Notes: generated by a model not told the origin, from the sequence alone. Counted from the first letter of the stretch, positions 37,323 through 46,633 are shown. The stretch is 48,984 nucleotides of DNA from Planctomycetota bacterium (GCA_021808105.1 JAKBCC010000006.1:1-48984); one strand, 5' to 3'. Translations and numbers: made by a program.

Positions 37323-38300
37323 TTACCGGTACGCGGCGGAAGAATGTTGCGTACCACTTTTTCCGAGTGCCGTTGCCCAGAGCTTGGCATAAGCCCTTAG
37401 TCGTCTGCGGAAGGCCTCATCGTCAACGTCGGCAAGTGTGGGATCAGATTGGTTCCCAACGGTATCCCGAGCAGCCGCGTCGAATAGGGCGCGGATGTCC
37501 TGTGGCCCCAGCACGTGGCAGTTGATTGGTTTAAGAGAGTTGCTGAAATGTAGTAGAAGGCCACCCAGTCGGGCCTTGATAAGCCACAGGCTGGGTTGGG
37601 ACTGCGGACGTGGAATTAAAGCGGTGTTCAGTCGGGCCAGGCTGTAGCGTTTTGCCGGGTCGTTTTGCCATTTATATCTTAGTCGGGCTATACCGGGATC
37701 ATTCGCAACGTGCGGGTCGACTGAAATCAACGTCTTCAATGCCGTGAGATCACCCAGCCGGGCGGATCGTAATAAGCGGGAAGGTGGTTTGCCATACAAG
37801 AGCATGCATGGAATAAAGACACGGATAAAAAATTGCATTTCAGCCTCACGCATGACCGATTCGGCAAATGGTGTAAGTTGGGCGGGCTTGAGCATTGTTT
37901 GGATTTGGCGGTCCAGCCCCGCTTCGAATATTTTGCAAAGCCAGTTACCGAATCGTATGCCAGAGGCGCGGCGTTTGTCTGATAAGCCGTTCCAAATGCC
38001 AAGCATGCGGATATTGGCGTCGCGGGCAAATGAGAAACTCCAGCAGCGGTAGAGCTTGGCACCCGTGCGTTCGTGGCTCTCAAAGAGCATGGTAAAGAGG
38101 ATTGCCCGAATCTTGCGGGTGGATGTGTAACAGGCATGCCAGTGTGTCGGATGTTGTGGATATTGCCAACTGGACGGCAACTTATTCACTAAGTTCGGAT
38201 CGACGGCGCGGCGGATGTCCGGGGCGGAAAATGCGATGATTTTTGCCAGCATCCTGATTGCCGGGGGTTTGTCTTTGCACCACTGGTTGATGGCCTTCAT
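37323..38300 (-). CDS. Unknown 325-residue protein in mobile element
   Basis: I do not recognise this protein. It is rich in Arg, Lys, Leu and aromatics and has no signal peptide or obvious repeat. Notable blocks are HPTHWHACYTSTRKIRAILF near residue 55, an SFARDANIRMLGIWNGL segment and an AESVMREAEMQFFIRVFIP helix. The first half looks helical. It lies between the methylase and the small gene ahead of the rep-like gene, on the same strand with modest gaps, and so is probably part of one transcription unit. A replication, mobilisation or defence function are all possible. Confidence 0.6.
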   Translation of the reverse strand: MKAINQWCKDKPPAIRMLAKIIAFSAPDIRRAVDPNLVNKLPSSWQYPQHPTHWHACYTSTRKIRAILFTMLFESHERTGAKLYRCWSFSFARDANIRMLGIWNGLSDKRRASGIRFGNWLCKIFEAGLDRQIQTMLKPAQLTPFAESVMREAEMQFFIRVFIPCMLLYGKPPSRLLRSARLGDLTALKTLISVDPHVANDPGIARLRYKWQNDPAKRYSLARLNTALIPRPQSQPSLWLIKARLGGLLLHFSNSLKPINCHVLGPQDIRALFDAAARDTVGNQSDPTLADVDDEAFRRRLRAYAKLWATALGKSGTQHSSAAYR

Positions 38301-38364
38301 AACGGCTCACAAGCATTGCCCGATGACTGATTTAGTTCGGTCGAGGATTGTTCCTGAGTCATTA

Positions 38365-39270
38365 CTACCCCACCCAATCCAACGACCTGCCGATAAGAAG
38401 TTCGCTCATTTTCGCATGGTGTGTATTTTTCATTGATATCAAGCGGGTTTGGAAGGCGTGCTTTTCCGCAAGCTGATGCACATCGCGGGCGTCATCATAG
38501 GTCATAAGAAAATCGCCCTGCACGCTTTGAATGGCGGAGAAAAGCTGCTCGTGGTCGAGGCGATGGTGCGTGTACAGCCGTGATCCTGCCCGTTTGCCGG
38601 CCGCGGTCCCCGCTGTGTACGGGGGGTCGATAAAAAACGCGGCGTTTTTCATGCCGTAGTGATCTTGGATTGCCTGCACCCCGTCTCCCTCTTGAAACGT
38701 GAAGCGGTCCCGAATCTTGGCGATGGCTTGGATTCGTTGCGCCAGGGTGACGGGATACCACCTTGATCGCAGTCCTTTGCCGCTTTCACCGTTCTTCATC
38801 AGGCTGGCCCCCGGTGCAAGAATCCCGCCGTGGAAAGTGCGATTTTTCAGCACTGTGCGGAAGGCAATTTCCGGCGTGCTGTTACTGGTTTTTGCCAGTT
38901 CCTCGCGGACGTTATGGTAGGTCAGGTCAAAGGTCAATATCCGCTGAACGAGCCACTCGGTTTCTGGCCCGAGAATCGTTTTCCAAACTGCCGCGACTTC
39001 GCTGTCCAGTTCGACAAGCAGCACATGCCCGGCTAATTCCTCGAAGGCTGCGGTCAAGCCGACCGTTGCACCGCCTGCAAATGGTTCGATCATCAAGTCT
39101 GGGCGATGGGTACGGCTTCTTAGCCATTCGCGCACGCGCGGCACTAGCCACGTTTTGCCACCGGGATACCGAAATGGGCTGCGTTTCGGCACGGACGCGA
39201 CGTTGACCACCCGGTCCGGGATACCGACGTTCCAAAATGCCTGCTGGTAACCTGCGTTAAGACGGCCCAA
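38365..39270 (-). CDS. D12-class DNA adenine methylase
   Basis: N6-adenine methyltransferase of the Dam/D12 class, 301 residues. Motif X is FRYPGGK (residues 33-39), motif I is EPFAGGATVG (residues 62-71) and motif IV is DPPY (residues 215-218), in the order alpha. A TTG start at 39270 is backed by an unusually perfect Shine-Dalgarno sequence, GGAGGTGATCC, inside the end of the endonuclease gene. The two genes overlap by 14 bases. It is the likely protecting methylase of the adjacent NotI-type enzyme. A class mismatch is worth noting, because modification in NotI-like systems can also be on cytosine. Confidence 0.9.
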   Translation of the reverse strand: MGRLNAGYQQAFWNVGIPDRVVNVASVPKRSPFRYPGGKTWLVPRVREWLRSRTHRPDLMIEPFAGGATVGLTAAFEELAGHVLLVELDSEVAAVWKTILGPETEWLVQRILTFDLTYHNVREELAKTSNSTPEIAFRTVLKNRTFHGGILAPGASLMKNGESGKGLRSRWYPVTLAQRIQAIAKIRDRFTFQEGDGVQAIQDHYGMKNAAFFIDPPYTAGTAAGKRAGSRLYTHHRLDHEQLFSAIQSVQGDFLMTYDDARDVHQLAEKHAFQTRLISMKNTHHAKMSELLIGRSLDWVG

Positions 39271-40129
39271 GGATCACCTCCGTCGTAGGTGGGTTGCCAT
39301 CCAATTTCTCGTCAACTCTCTGCTGTAATTGCGCTACAAACCTGTCGACGTTCCCCGGATCAGATCGGGTAAGTTTTGCCAAGCTTTCATCAAACCTCGT
39401 GTATACAGTTTGCCCCTTTGTCAAAGCATATACCCCGGTCGCCGGACTTTTGTGAAGATCGTATATGAACCAAGCCATTTCCGCTTCGTTGGCGTCCACC
39501 GATTGCAGAATTGGCAGCGTCTCAAAAAAGCCTCTGTTGATGGCAACGGCTGTTTTTTTACCCCACGCCTTGAAGATTCCACCTTTGAATATTAATTGGG
39601 GGGCCAGCCGCTTTCGGGAGGACGAAAGATAATCCGGAGTCGGATACCACTGCTCCCGGCTCCAGTCCATGCCGGCCCGGGCTTTCGGGTTTTCCATGTA
39701 GTGTTCAAACGGATTACGCACATTCCCTGAAATGTATACCGCTTGAACTTCCAAGGCACCGAAGTCGATTATTTTTCCGTGATCGTCATACGAGCATAAA
39801 ACAACGTCAATATTGCCAGTAGATTTATCGTAGGCGTCCTTCAGGCGGACTTCAGTAAGTGTCGTCCACTTGGCACCCGGTGGGAAGAAAAACTCTGCGG
39901 CATCCTCGGCAATCAGCCAGCGCTCGCGGAACCTGATGGGGCAGGTGATGACCACCGATCCTCCGTCAAATATGCTGCACACGCCAAGCGGGTCATTCGC
40001 CTTGTCTTTGGTGCAATTCGGCACCCTGTTGCCGAACGGGCACAAGCGATTTTTCCGGCACCGCCGGGCCTCGTCCGAGTTATCCGCAATCGGGAACCCG
40101 AAAACTTCTGCAAGCGGCTGTTTTGGCAT
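39257..40129 (-). CDS. NotI-family type II restriction endonuclease
   Basis: A 290-residue endonuclease of the NotI family, which cuts long GC-rich sites. The family's metal-binding cysteines are visible as C24, C30, C39 and C51, in the blocks RRCRKNRLCPF, VPNCTKDKANDPLG and VCSIF; in NotI such cysteines hold an iron. The nuclease core is Asp108 in GNIDVVL with E127-V-Q129 in ALEVQAVY, matching the NotI D...ExQ variant of PD-(D/E)XK. The ATG has AAAGGA upstream. The methylase gene overlaps the 3' end by 14 bases. The pair would act as a restriction-modification system carried by the element. The recognition site cannot be deduced. Confidence 0.88.
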   Translation of the reverse strand: MPKQPLAEVFGFPIADNSDEARRCRKNRLCPFGNRVPNCTKDKANDPLGVCSIFDGGSVVITCPIRFRERWLIAEDAAEFFFPPGAKWTTLTEVRLKDAYDKSTGNIDVVLCSYDDHGKIIDFGALEVQAVYISGNVRNPFEHYMENPKARAGMDWSREQWYPTPDYLSSSRKRLAPQLIFKGGIFKAWGKKTAVAINRGFFETLPILQSVDANEAEMAWFIYDLHKSPATGVYALTKGQTVYTRFDESLAKLTRSDPGNVDRFVAQLQQRVDEKLDGNPPTTEVILGPS

Positions 40130-40426
40130 GAATACAGATTCCTTTCCGGATTATGGCGCTGTGTCTGAAGCAGATACTATCATTCCAATAAATCCAAACA
40201 AAAGTATACCATAGGGTTAGAAACATGCGGTACCGATTGTATCGGGTACACTACCGCCGGAACAATGGAATGTAACGACAACGCCACAGCCCACATTCAA
40301 ATTGTGCGCGCATCCGGACGTACAAGCAACGCGCTCGCCGCCGAGGGTGTTGCGTGCGATGGTTTTATTTGCCGTAGGCAAGTAGCGCCGTTGCCATCGG
40401 CAGATTAGCCTTATCGCCGTCTCCTT
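40130..40426. other. Upstream region of the element's operon
   Basis: About 300 bp between the endonuclease start and the right core. It should hold the promoter for the minus-strand gene set. I see no clear -35/-10 pair and no gene. In an excised circle the first 60 bases from the core would extend the recombinase frame (see findings). Confidence 0.4.
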
Positions 40427-40435
40427 CCGCTAATA
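40427..40435. other. Right attachment core (attR candidate)
   Basis: CCGCTAATA, identical to the nine bases at the tRNA 3' end (32295-32303). It is followed at once by the A-run that forms the left arm of the terminator. The bases ahead of it (TCTCCTT) differ from the tRNA T-arm, so only the core is shared. Confidence 0.5.
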
Positions 40436-40473
40436 AAAAAGGCCGCCCCCTTTGGGCGGCCTTTTTTATTAGC
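40429..40473 (+). terminator. Strong bidirectional intrinsic terminator
   Basis: Perfect 20-bp arms: GCTAATAAAAAAGGCCGCCC (40429-40448) and its reverse complement (40454-40473) with the loop CCTTT. The GC core GGCCGCCC/GGGCGGCC is flanked by A-runs and T-runs, so it works on both strands. No plus-strand gene lies directly before it, other than the element's right end. It is a likely original terminator of the initiator tRNA before the insertion. Confidence 0.85.
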
Positions 40474-40507
40474 AGGGGAATTCAGAGAGGTGAGCAGTAG
40501 AGCGAAT

Positions 40508-40738
40508 CGGGCTGCGGCCCGATTAGAGCACGTGTGAGTAGAACAGGTGAACAGTAGAGCAAATACGGCTGGGACATAGAGAGTGGCTGTCGCCCAAACT
40601 GCGCCTCCTGCGGTCTACTTTCTACTCTCTACTGCTCAAGCCTCGATCGGGCTGCGGCCCGTTTAGGGTAGAGAGAGTTGAACAGGTGAACCGTAGCGCA
40701 CATTCGGCTGGGACATGAGAGCGGCTGCCGCCGAAACT
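40508..40738 (+). repeat. 139-bp imperfect direct duplication
   Basis: CGGGCTGCGGCCCG occurs at 40508 and 40648, and GAACAGGTGAACAGTAGAGC (40541) is matched by GAACAGGTGAACCGTAGCGC (40680); the spacing is 139-140 bp. The stretch CGGCTGGGACAT and a GCTGxCGCC segment are also repeated. Copy B lies 130 bp before the cdsA start. No gene is supported in this region, which runs from 40474 to 40868. Confidence 0.75.
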
Positions 40739-40868
40739 TTTGCCCCGACCGGATTTCCATCATTTCCAAAGTGGACATCCCCCGAGTCTGTCCGAGAAAA
40801 ATTTTCTGCGGCCATTTTACGCCGGCGTGCGGTATCCGTACTATAATCGGGGTTTACGGAAGCCGCTT

Positions 40869-41786
40869 ATGTTCAAATTGCGTCTGATCTATGGCCTGCT
40901 GTTCGGGGGCCTGCTATTGACGATGTTCTATTTTGATCAAGCGCTATCCGCAGGCTGGCCAGGCCGAACTATGTCTTTTCCGCCCGGCACACTTATGGCG
41001 TTAAGTTTACTGGGGATTATTCCCCTGGCCACCGCGGAAATGCGCCGCTTGCTCAAGGCTGAGGGCGTGGCGATTTCCATGCGCGTGTGCGTAACAGCCT
41101 CACTTTTGTGCATGATCTGGCCCTGGCTGGAGCAACTGTCCCAGATACTCTTAAACCATCCCCAGGGTGCCAGCCCCATTGCGGTGCGTGTGGCCTGGTG
41201 GTTTCACACCATTAAACCGTACTACTTGGTGCCCACGGTTTTATCCCTGGGCCTGGTGGGTGCGGTGGTCATGTACAGCCGAAGCCAGAAAATTGACGGG
41301 GCGATGGCGTCGGCGGGCGGCTCCTTATTGGCTATTGTGTATCTGGGGGTCATGCCGGGATTTTTTATGCCCATCCGCCTGACGCACTCCGCCGGTATGG
41401 TGGTATCAATTCTGCTGATGGTAAAAGGGGCGGATATGGGAGCCTACGGTGTCGGGCGGTGGCTGGGAAAACATAAATTGATCGCATGGCTTTCTCCGGG
41501 GAAAACATGGGAAGGCTTTTTCGGCGGTTTGGCGGCGGCGGCTTTAATTGGCGCGTTACTGTCGCATTTTTCACCTGAGTTGGGGTGGTGGGAAGGGCTG
41601 CTGGGAGGCATGGTGCTGGGTGCGGCAGGACAAATGGGGGATTTGCTGGAAAGCCTGCTGAAACGGGATGCAGGCGTCAAGGATTCCGGCGTGGTACCGG
41701 GATTTGGCGGCGTATTGGATCTGCTGGACTCTGCGCTTTTTGCAGCTCCCTTGGCCTATTGGATGTTAAAACTGGTTCATAGCTGA
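40869..41786 (+). CDS. cdsA: Phosphatidate cytidylyltransferase
   Basis: Integral membrane enzyme making CDP-diacylglycerol, the branch point for membrane phospholipids. It is 305 residues with about eight hydrophobic segments. The C-terminal signature is complete: KRDAGVKDSGVVPGFGGVLD followed by LLDSALFAAPL. An earlier block KGADMGAYGVGRWLGKHKL and the WEGFFGG motif are also typical. The ATG at 40869 follows GGAAG by six bases; the open frame extends 43 codons upstream to a TTG, but that part is not membrane-like and is rejected. psd lies upstream, so both steps to phosphatidylethanolamine are in the window except the serine transferase. Confidence 0.95.
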   Translation: MFKLRLIYGLLFGGLLLTMFYFDQALSAGWPGRTMSFPPGTLMALSLLGIIPLATAEMRRLLKAEGVAISMRVCVTASLLCMIWPWLEQLSQILLNHPQGASPIAVRVAWWFHTIKPYYLVPTVLSLGLVGAVVMYSRSQKIDGAMASAGGSLLAIVYLGVMPGFFMPIRLTHSAGMVVSILLMVKGADMGAYGVGRWLGKHKLIAWLSPGKTWEGFFGGLAAAALIGALLSHFSPELGWWEGLLGGMVLGAAGQMGDLLESLLKRDAGVKDSGVVPGFGGVLDLLDSALFAAPLAYWMLKLVHS

Positions 41787-41816
41787 TCTTGATGGCCGGG
41801 ATTTCAGGAATTGCAC

Positions 41817-42647
41817 ATGCAAACGCAAAAATCCAACAGCGGCTTACTGCGGAAGAATTGCAACACTCAGACGGGCGATGGCAGCAACATATCGCATGTC
41901 GGTCGCCCTTGGATGCACATCATCCTGGCACTGGCTCTGACCGTCAGCTTTATATGCAGCAACGGCCCATCGGGACAAGCCGCAACCACTGCCGAGGCAC
42001 CCTCACCAGTCTTCACCGCCCTGCAGCGCCGCGTGGCACGCAAGCTTGGCGCTTTGGCATCGGATAGCTGGCGCACGCGGCGACATGCGCAGCGAAGTCT
42101 GCTGTCCACCAAAGGTTTTATTTTGCCGCAACTTGCCGCGGCGATGGTTACAACACACAATGCCGAACAGCGCAACCGGCTGCTGCGGATTTGCATGCAA
42201 CTGTATCTGCGGCAATTTAACTGGCTGCATCATGGCAGCGCTTTTATCGGCGTGGAGTTCATCACCAATCCGCTGGAACTACGAAAGCACGGAAAGCCCC
42301 AATGGATTCCCGCAGTGGCGGTGGTGCATACCGTCCCGGGATTTCCCGGCGGCTTATATATGCGTGACAATGATCTGATCATCGGAATTAACGGCCACAA
42401 AATTCCAGCGTACAACACGGCCACAGCTTTCCGCGCGGAAATTCAGAAATATCAGCCCGGCAGCAAGATAACCCTGCTCCTGCTGCGCGACGGGAAACTG
42501 ATAAACGTCATCGTGCAACTAACCGGCATCCCGACTGATCCGCTGGCGGGCCAGGAACTTTTGAATCAGCGGGATCTCATCGTGCAGCACCTGATCGCCA
42601 AATATCTCCCCGCAAAACCCCTGATTTTAGCCGCCGCCCACCGGTAG
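41817..42647 (+). CDS. Exported PDZ-domain protein
   Basis: A 276-residue protein with a leader of about 35 residues, a signal-peptide-like helix (IILALALTVSFICSNGPSGQAA) and a C-terminal PDZ domain: FIGVEFITNPLELR near residue 140, VVHTVPGFPGGLYMRDNDLI, then INGHKIPAYNTATAFRAEI and KITLLLLRDGKLINV. The middle is a helical repeat-like stretch (ARKLGALASDSWRTRRHAQ). The ATG at 41817 follows AGGAA by six bases; a TTG at 41811 is too close to it. A periplasmic or surface role is likely. PDZ proteins often bind protease substrates, but no protease domain is fused and none is adjacent. Confidence 0.72.
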   Translation: MQTQKSNSGLLRKNCNTQTGDGSNISHVGRPWMHIILALALTVSFICSNGPSGQAATTAEAPSPVFTALQRRVARKLGALASDSWRTRRHAQRSLLSTKGFILPQLAAAMVTTHNAEQRNRLLRICMQLYLRQFNWLHHGSAFIGVEFITNPLELRKHGKPQWIPAVAVVHTVPGFPGGLYMRDNDLIIGINGHKIPAYNTATAFRAEIQKYQPGSKITLLLLRDGKLINVIVQLTGIPTDPLAGQELLNQRDLIVQHLIAKYLPAKPLILAAAHR

Positions 42648-42654
42648 TTTTACG

Positions 42655-45600
42655 TTACATCGACGGCTTATGCGGCACCCGCACCGAGTCGAGATTTATT
42701 TTGCCGGTGTTGTTTTGATCGTACCGCAGCATAATGGTGTTGTTGCCCGCCGCCAGGGGCAGGTAAATGGCAATATTTTGCCACGTATCCCAGCTTGGGG
42801 TAGAGGGGATGCTTAATTCGCCGGTCATCGCACCGTTGACGTACACATTCATGGTTTTAAGGGTGTTCAGATCGGCATTGGCTACACGGAACGCCACGCG
42901 GTACCGCCCCGCCGTGTGTCGCCGCAGATAATAGCTGACACCGGTACCAGGCAACGCAAAGCCTGCGATAAATCCGCCGGCCGTATAGCCGGTGTGGTTG
43001 GTCATAATGGCCGGCCGTAAATTTGGTGACGGGCCGAACAAGTGTGTATCAGTATACATATCGTTGCTGGTTTTCAGGGGTACCGTCGGCGGCGTGGGAC
43101 CGAAGATCGACGCATCCTGCGAATCCAGAATTTCCATTTCTTTATGGATATTTTGCATTCCACGCAGATGCACGGTCACTTTTTCGCCCGCTGGAATTTT
43201 TACCAGCGTCACCGGGCCGATGACATCAACATCCGTGTGCCAGCCACCGGCGGCCTGCGAAAGAGCATAGCGATTTTCAACAGCTTGAAGGGCTTGGCCG
43301 TTGACCATAACCGCGTTTGCGGCCTGGCCATGGACGCGCAGGACAAAATGTTTGACCGTTGAACTGTAAGCGCCGGCGTTGGCAGCAAGGTGAATATCGG
43401 TGCCGGTATGCAGGCTTTGTGCGGTAATGGCCTGGCGATGGAACTGTCCATGTTGATAGTCGTAGGAGTCGCCATCATCATCGTAAAATTCACCCTGGCT
43501 TTCCTGCGCTGCCGGATAAATATCGAGATAAATCATTTCCGGTTTGGCGGTATGAATCGCTTTTACCGGATCAGCCGCCGGGATAATGGCTCCGTCTCTG
43601 ATAAACAGCGGCCAATCCATCCAGGAGTCTTTGTTAAGCTGGTAATTAATCCATTTACCGCCGGTGAGGCGATCGCCGCGGAAATAATCAATCCAGTCGC
43701 CCGGCGGGAGATAGAGCCGCCGGGTTGTGGATTCATCTTTGCCGTCGCCCATTTTTTCCACCACGGGCGCGGCCATCATCCAATCACCGAACATCCATTG
43801 ATCGGTAATAGCGGCGACGTTGTGATCTTTGGGATAAGCAAAGGTTAATGGCCGAACAATTCCTACGCCCGTTTCAGTGCAGGCCGCATGTTCCAGCGCA
43901 TACACATAGAAAAACCAGCTGTACCGCTGCCGAATGGCCTGTTTGACGGTTTCACAGGCCTGATCGCCAAATACCCAGGGCTGTCGGCGTTCACCGAGCG
44001 TGCAATGCGTGCGTAACGTGGGGCAAACAGCCGTGAACTGGAACCAGCGCGTGTAACACTCTGCTGTGGGGTGGCCGCCAAAACCGCCGGTATCCTGTGC
44101 CCAGCGCATCTGTCCGAGATTAATGGTGTTAATCATGGCCAGCGTCTGCAGCCGCATCACCTCAAAGCTGGTATTGATATCCCCGGACCAGGTGGCATAG
44201 GCGTAACGTTGTGAACCCAGGTAAAAATTACGGTTAATCGACCACACACGGTTGCGCGGGCGGTCTTGCCGCTGGCCTTCATATAAAGACTGCTGCATGT
44301 GCAAAAATTCAAAATTGCCCATGTAACCGTAATCAGCTTCATCATTCCAGAAACCTACGATGCCGTGCTGCATGCACTGGTGGGTCCAGGTGGCGTGCCA
44401 ATACCATTGGCGGCAGATGGGCTTATAGAAATCAACATCCAACGACATCAGATGGGAGAAGTAATCGGCAAAAGGCTTTTCGCCCGGCAGGAAAATATCC
44501 AGCTTTTTGGCTGTGGCCCCCTGCGTGGTCATAGGCGCAATTTTGCCCTTGACCGTGCTGATAATAATGCGGGGCTTCATAATTCCGGTGATCTTGCATT
44601 CCAGCGCCCCCGTCCAGTTAATTAAAGCATCGGGATTATCCGGCGTATACAGAGCCTGCGAATATTTCACGGGATTCCAGCGGAATTCGCCATAATGGCT
44701 GGCGCCCCAGTCTTTCCAATCAAAATCCAGCGTAAAGTTATCAATGGGAATGTCCAGAGCGCGGTAGGTTTCCAGATACTCGCGCAGCAATTCCTGATTG
44801 GTGCCCCACTGCGAATTCGTAAAGCCATACGCCCACTTCGGAAACAACGGCATTTTCCCACTGGCCAACGCCAGACCCTGAAAAATCTCGGGCGGAGTAC
44901 CGACAAAAATAAAGACCGTCAGGCTGTTGGGGCGGAAGTAATTGCGGCCATAGTTATCCGCTTTGGCATCGCCATAATAAAAGCCGATATCATCCGGGCC
45001 GATATGAAAATATCCGCCATCGGAATCCACCAGAATGCCATAGCCGTCAGTGGTCCAGGTAAAGGGCGCTCCGCCGCCGCCTTCCACCGAGGCTTCAACC
45101 TGATATGTGTCATTGGCGACGCCCGCCCCATCTTTAATCAGCGGCAAAATATTTTTCGACCAGCACGCTGAATTGCGAATGCCGTAGAACTTGGCCTGGC
45201 GGTTGCGCCGAAATGAAAAGCCGGTTTGGGCCTGATCTTTGGGATTGACATGTAAAGATTCAGCAGCGGTTTGCTGCAAAAGTACCTGGCCGTGGGAATC
45301 CATTATTGTCAGGCGGCACGGATCGCGGCTGACGTGCAATTCAAAGCCACTGGTAACCATGCGGATGCCATCAACCGTGGAATCCACCTTGGCCGCCGGA
45401 TCACCCGGGAAAACCGCTTTGGGGTCCAGCACGGGCGTGTGTGGATCGCTTTTGCCGGCGGCCAAAAGATCCAGCCGCAGAATGTGCGGCGACAGTGGCT
45501 GTACCCGCAGCACATCGTTACCAATAACAAACTTAAGGCCGCCAGCCTCTGCGACAACACTTGAAACCACCCCCAGCGAAGGGGCCTTTGAATTCGCGGC

Positions 45601-45675
45601 ATGGGCCTCGGCGGAAACTGCCGTGGTAAGTGCCGCTGCCGCGGAAATTTTGAGAAAATTACGCCGATCCTGCAT
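42655..45675 (-). CDS. Tat-exported GH31 glycoside hydrolase with C-terminal CBM
   Basis: A 1006-residue secreted alpha-glycosidase (glucosidase or xylosidase-like) of family GH31. The N-terminus has a twin-arginine signal, DRRNFLKISAAAALTTAV, ending at AEAHA. The GH31 N-terminal beta domain includes SFRRNRQAKFYGIRNSA; the barrel has DFDWKDWGASHYGEFRW, the nucleophile in GFWNDEADYGY near residue 445 and the acid/base Asp in YAYATWSGDIN near 495. A DUF5110-like part follows (LYLPPGDWIDYFRGDRLTGG), then a C-terminal sugar-binding module of CBM35/CBM6 type (GRYRVAFRVANAD, YVNGAMTGEL). The partner pathway is likely plant or algal polysaccharide use. Substrate is not decided by sequence. Confidence 0.93.
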   Translation of the reverse strand: MQDRRNFLKISAAAALTTAVSAEAHAANSKAPSLGVVSSVVAEAGGLKFVIGNDVLRVQPLSPHILRLDLLAAGKSDPHTPVLDPKAVFPGDPAAKVDSTVDGIRMVTSGFELHVSRDPCRLTIMDSHGQVLLQQTAAESLHVNPKDQAQTGFSFRRNRQAKFYGIRNSACWSKNILPLIKDGAGVANDTYQVEASVEGGGGAPFTWTTDGYGILVDSDGGYFHIGPDDIGFYYGDAKADNYGRNYFRPNSLTVFIFVGTPPEIFQGLALASGKMPLFPKWAYGFTNSQWGTNQELLREYLETYRALDIPIDNFTLDFDWKDWGASHYGEFRWNPVKYSQALYTPDNPDALINWTGALECKITGIMKPRIIISTVKGKIAPMTTQGATAKKLDIFLPGEKPFADYFSHLMSLDVDFYKPICRQWYWHATWTHQCMQHGIVGFWNDEADYGYMGNFEFLHMQQSLYEGQRQDRPRNRVWSINRNFYLGSQRYAYATWSGDINTSFEVMRLQTLAMINTINLGQMRWAQDTGGFGGHPTAECYTRWFQFTAVCPTLRTHCTLGERRQPWVFGDQACETVKQAIRQRYSWFFYVYALEHAACTETGVGIVRPLTFAYPKDHNVAAITDQWMFGDWMMAAPVVEKMGDGKDESTTRRLYLPPGDWIDYFRGDRLTGGKWINYQLNKDSWMDWPLFIRDGAIIPAADPVKAIHTAKPEMIYLDIYPAAQESQGEFYDDDGDSYDYQHGQFHRQAITAQSLHTGTDIHLAANAGAYSSTVKHFVLRVHGQAANAVMVNGQALQAVENRYALSQAAGGWHTDVDVIGPVTLVKIPAGEKVTVHLRGMQNIHKEMEILDSQDASIFGPTPPTVPLKTSNDMYTDTHLFGPSPNLRPAIMTNHTGYTAGGFIAGFALPGTGVSYYLRRHTAGRYRVAFRVANADLNTLKTMNVYVNGAMTGELSIPSTPSWDTWQNIAIYLPLAAGNNTIMLRYDQNNTGKINLDSVRVPHKPSM

Positions 45676-45798
45676 GGATAAAACTCCAAATCAATTTTTA
45701 TGTAGGCGGCGAAACGTAGTTTTACCGGCAATCAGGGATTTGTCAAACCAAGCGGAGCGAAATTTTGTGCCCATGAGCCGCTGATGGCCGTTTTGTCT

Positions 45799-46539
45799 TC
45801 ACTCCGCGCTGTTTGCGTTGCGGGCAATCCAAGGTGCTACATAGCGGCGAATATACTCTGGGCAGGCGGAAAACCCATGGGTTCCCCAATGATTGCATTC
45901 ATCCACCAGGGCGGGCGTCCAGATATCCTGATGTACTTTTGCATAAAGATTCTCCGCGTCACAAAGCTTCGCAGGCCGTTTGAAACCAACAAAACCGCAG
46001 GATACCTGTGGCTTACGGTCGCTGGTGCCGAATAAACATGTTCCAATTCCCAGAACGATCCAGTCACGATGGGAATAAAAATTATAAATCCCTTTCCGCA
46101 ACCGCCGCAGCGCCGGACGTAAATCATAGGTGCTGGAAACCGCTCCGCTGAGAAATACCAATCCGTCGATGCTGCGATCCGGCGGCAGCATTTCGACCGC
46201 GAAAATCGCCGGCCCGGCACCGCCGCTGTTAGCCACCACATGCACCGGGCGGCCTGGATACTGATCCTGATAGCTTTGAATGATCTGCACCAGCTCGGCG
46301 GCCCTGGCCCGGTTTCGCCGCAGCCACATTAAATTCGGAAAGTACCCTTCCGGAAACGCGATGCCCCAGTAAAATATCCGCACTGCACCGGGAACCGCGC
46401 CGAGCAGACCATCCACCATGGCCTGTGCATACGGGCCTGCGGCCTCGATACCCGGAAGAACGAGAGTAAGCCCGTGCTCTAAATCAGCGGTGCTGACAGC
46501 GGATTGCCGAAAGAAAGGCAGGCCATAAAATCGTTCCAC
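45799..46539 (-). CDS. Alpha/beta hydrolase-like protein
   Basis: A 246-residue protein of probable alpha/beta-hydrolase fold. The strand-turn-helix with the likely nucleophile is HVVANSGGAGPAIFAVE, a variant of GxSxG with Asn in place of the first residue. The later acid may be the Asp in YSHRDWIVLG, and the His at CNHWGTHGFS is a plausible base. It has no signal peptide. The start is a GTG without a strong ribosome binding site. It is divergent from the sigma-54 activator gene and lies upstream of the GH31 gene on the same strand, 123 bp away. The substrate is unknown. Confidence 0.65.
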   Translation of the reverse strand: MERFYGLPFFRQSAVSTADLEHGLTLVLPGIEAAGPYAQAMVDGLLGAVPGAVRIFYWGIAFPEGYFPNLMWLRRNRARAAELVQIIQSYQDQYPGRPVHVVANSGGAGPAIFAVEMLPPDRSIDGLVFLSGAVSSTYDLRPALRRLRKGIYNFYSHRDWIVLGIGTCLFGTSDRKPQVSCGFVGFKRPAKLCDAENLYAKVHQDIWTPALVDECNHWGTHGFSACPEYIRRYVAPWIARNANSAE

Positions 46540-46633
46540 CAGCAGCCGAAAAAATTCACCCCAGTATAGGCATTTTATGTTCTATTGATATACAATGGAT
46601 GTATAGTGCGTATGGAATCTGGAGACTTCTTTC

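Noticed and set aside
40740-40868. N-terminal extension of cdsA
   Set aside because: The extra 43 residues are not membrane-like and overlap the 139-bp duplication; the ATG at 40869 has a ribosome site and begins the first membrane helix.
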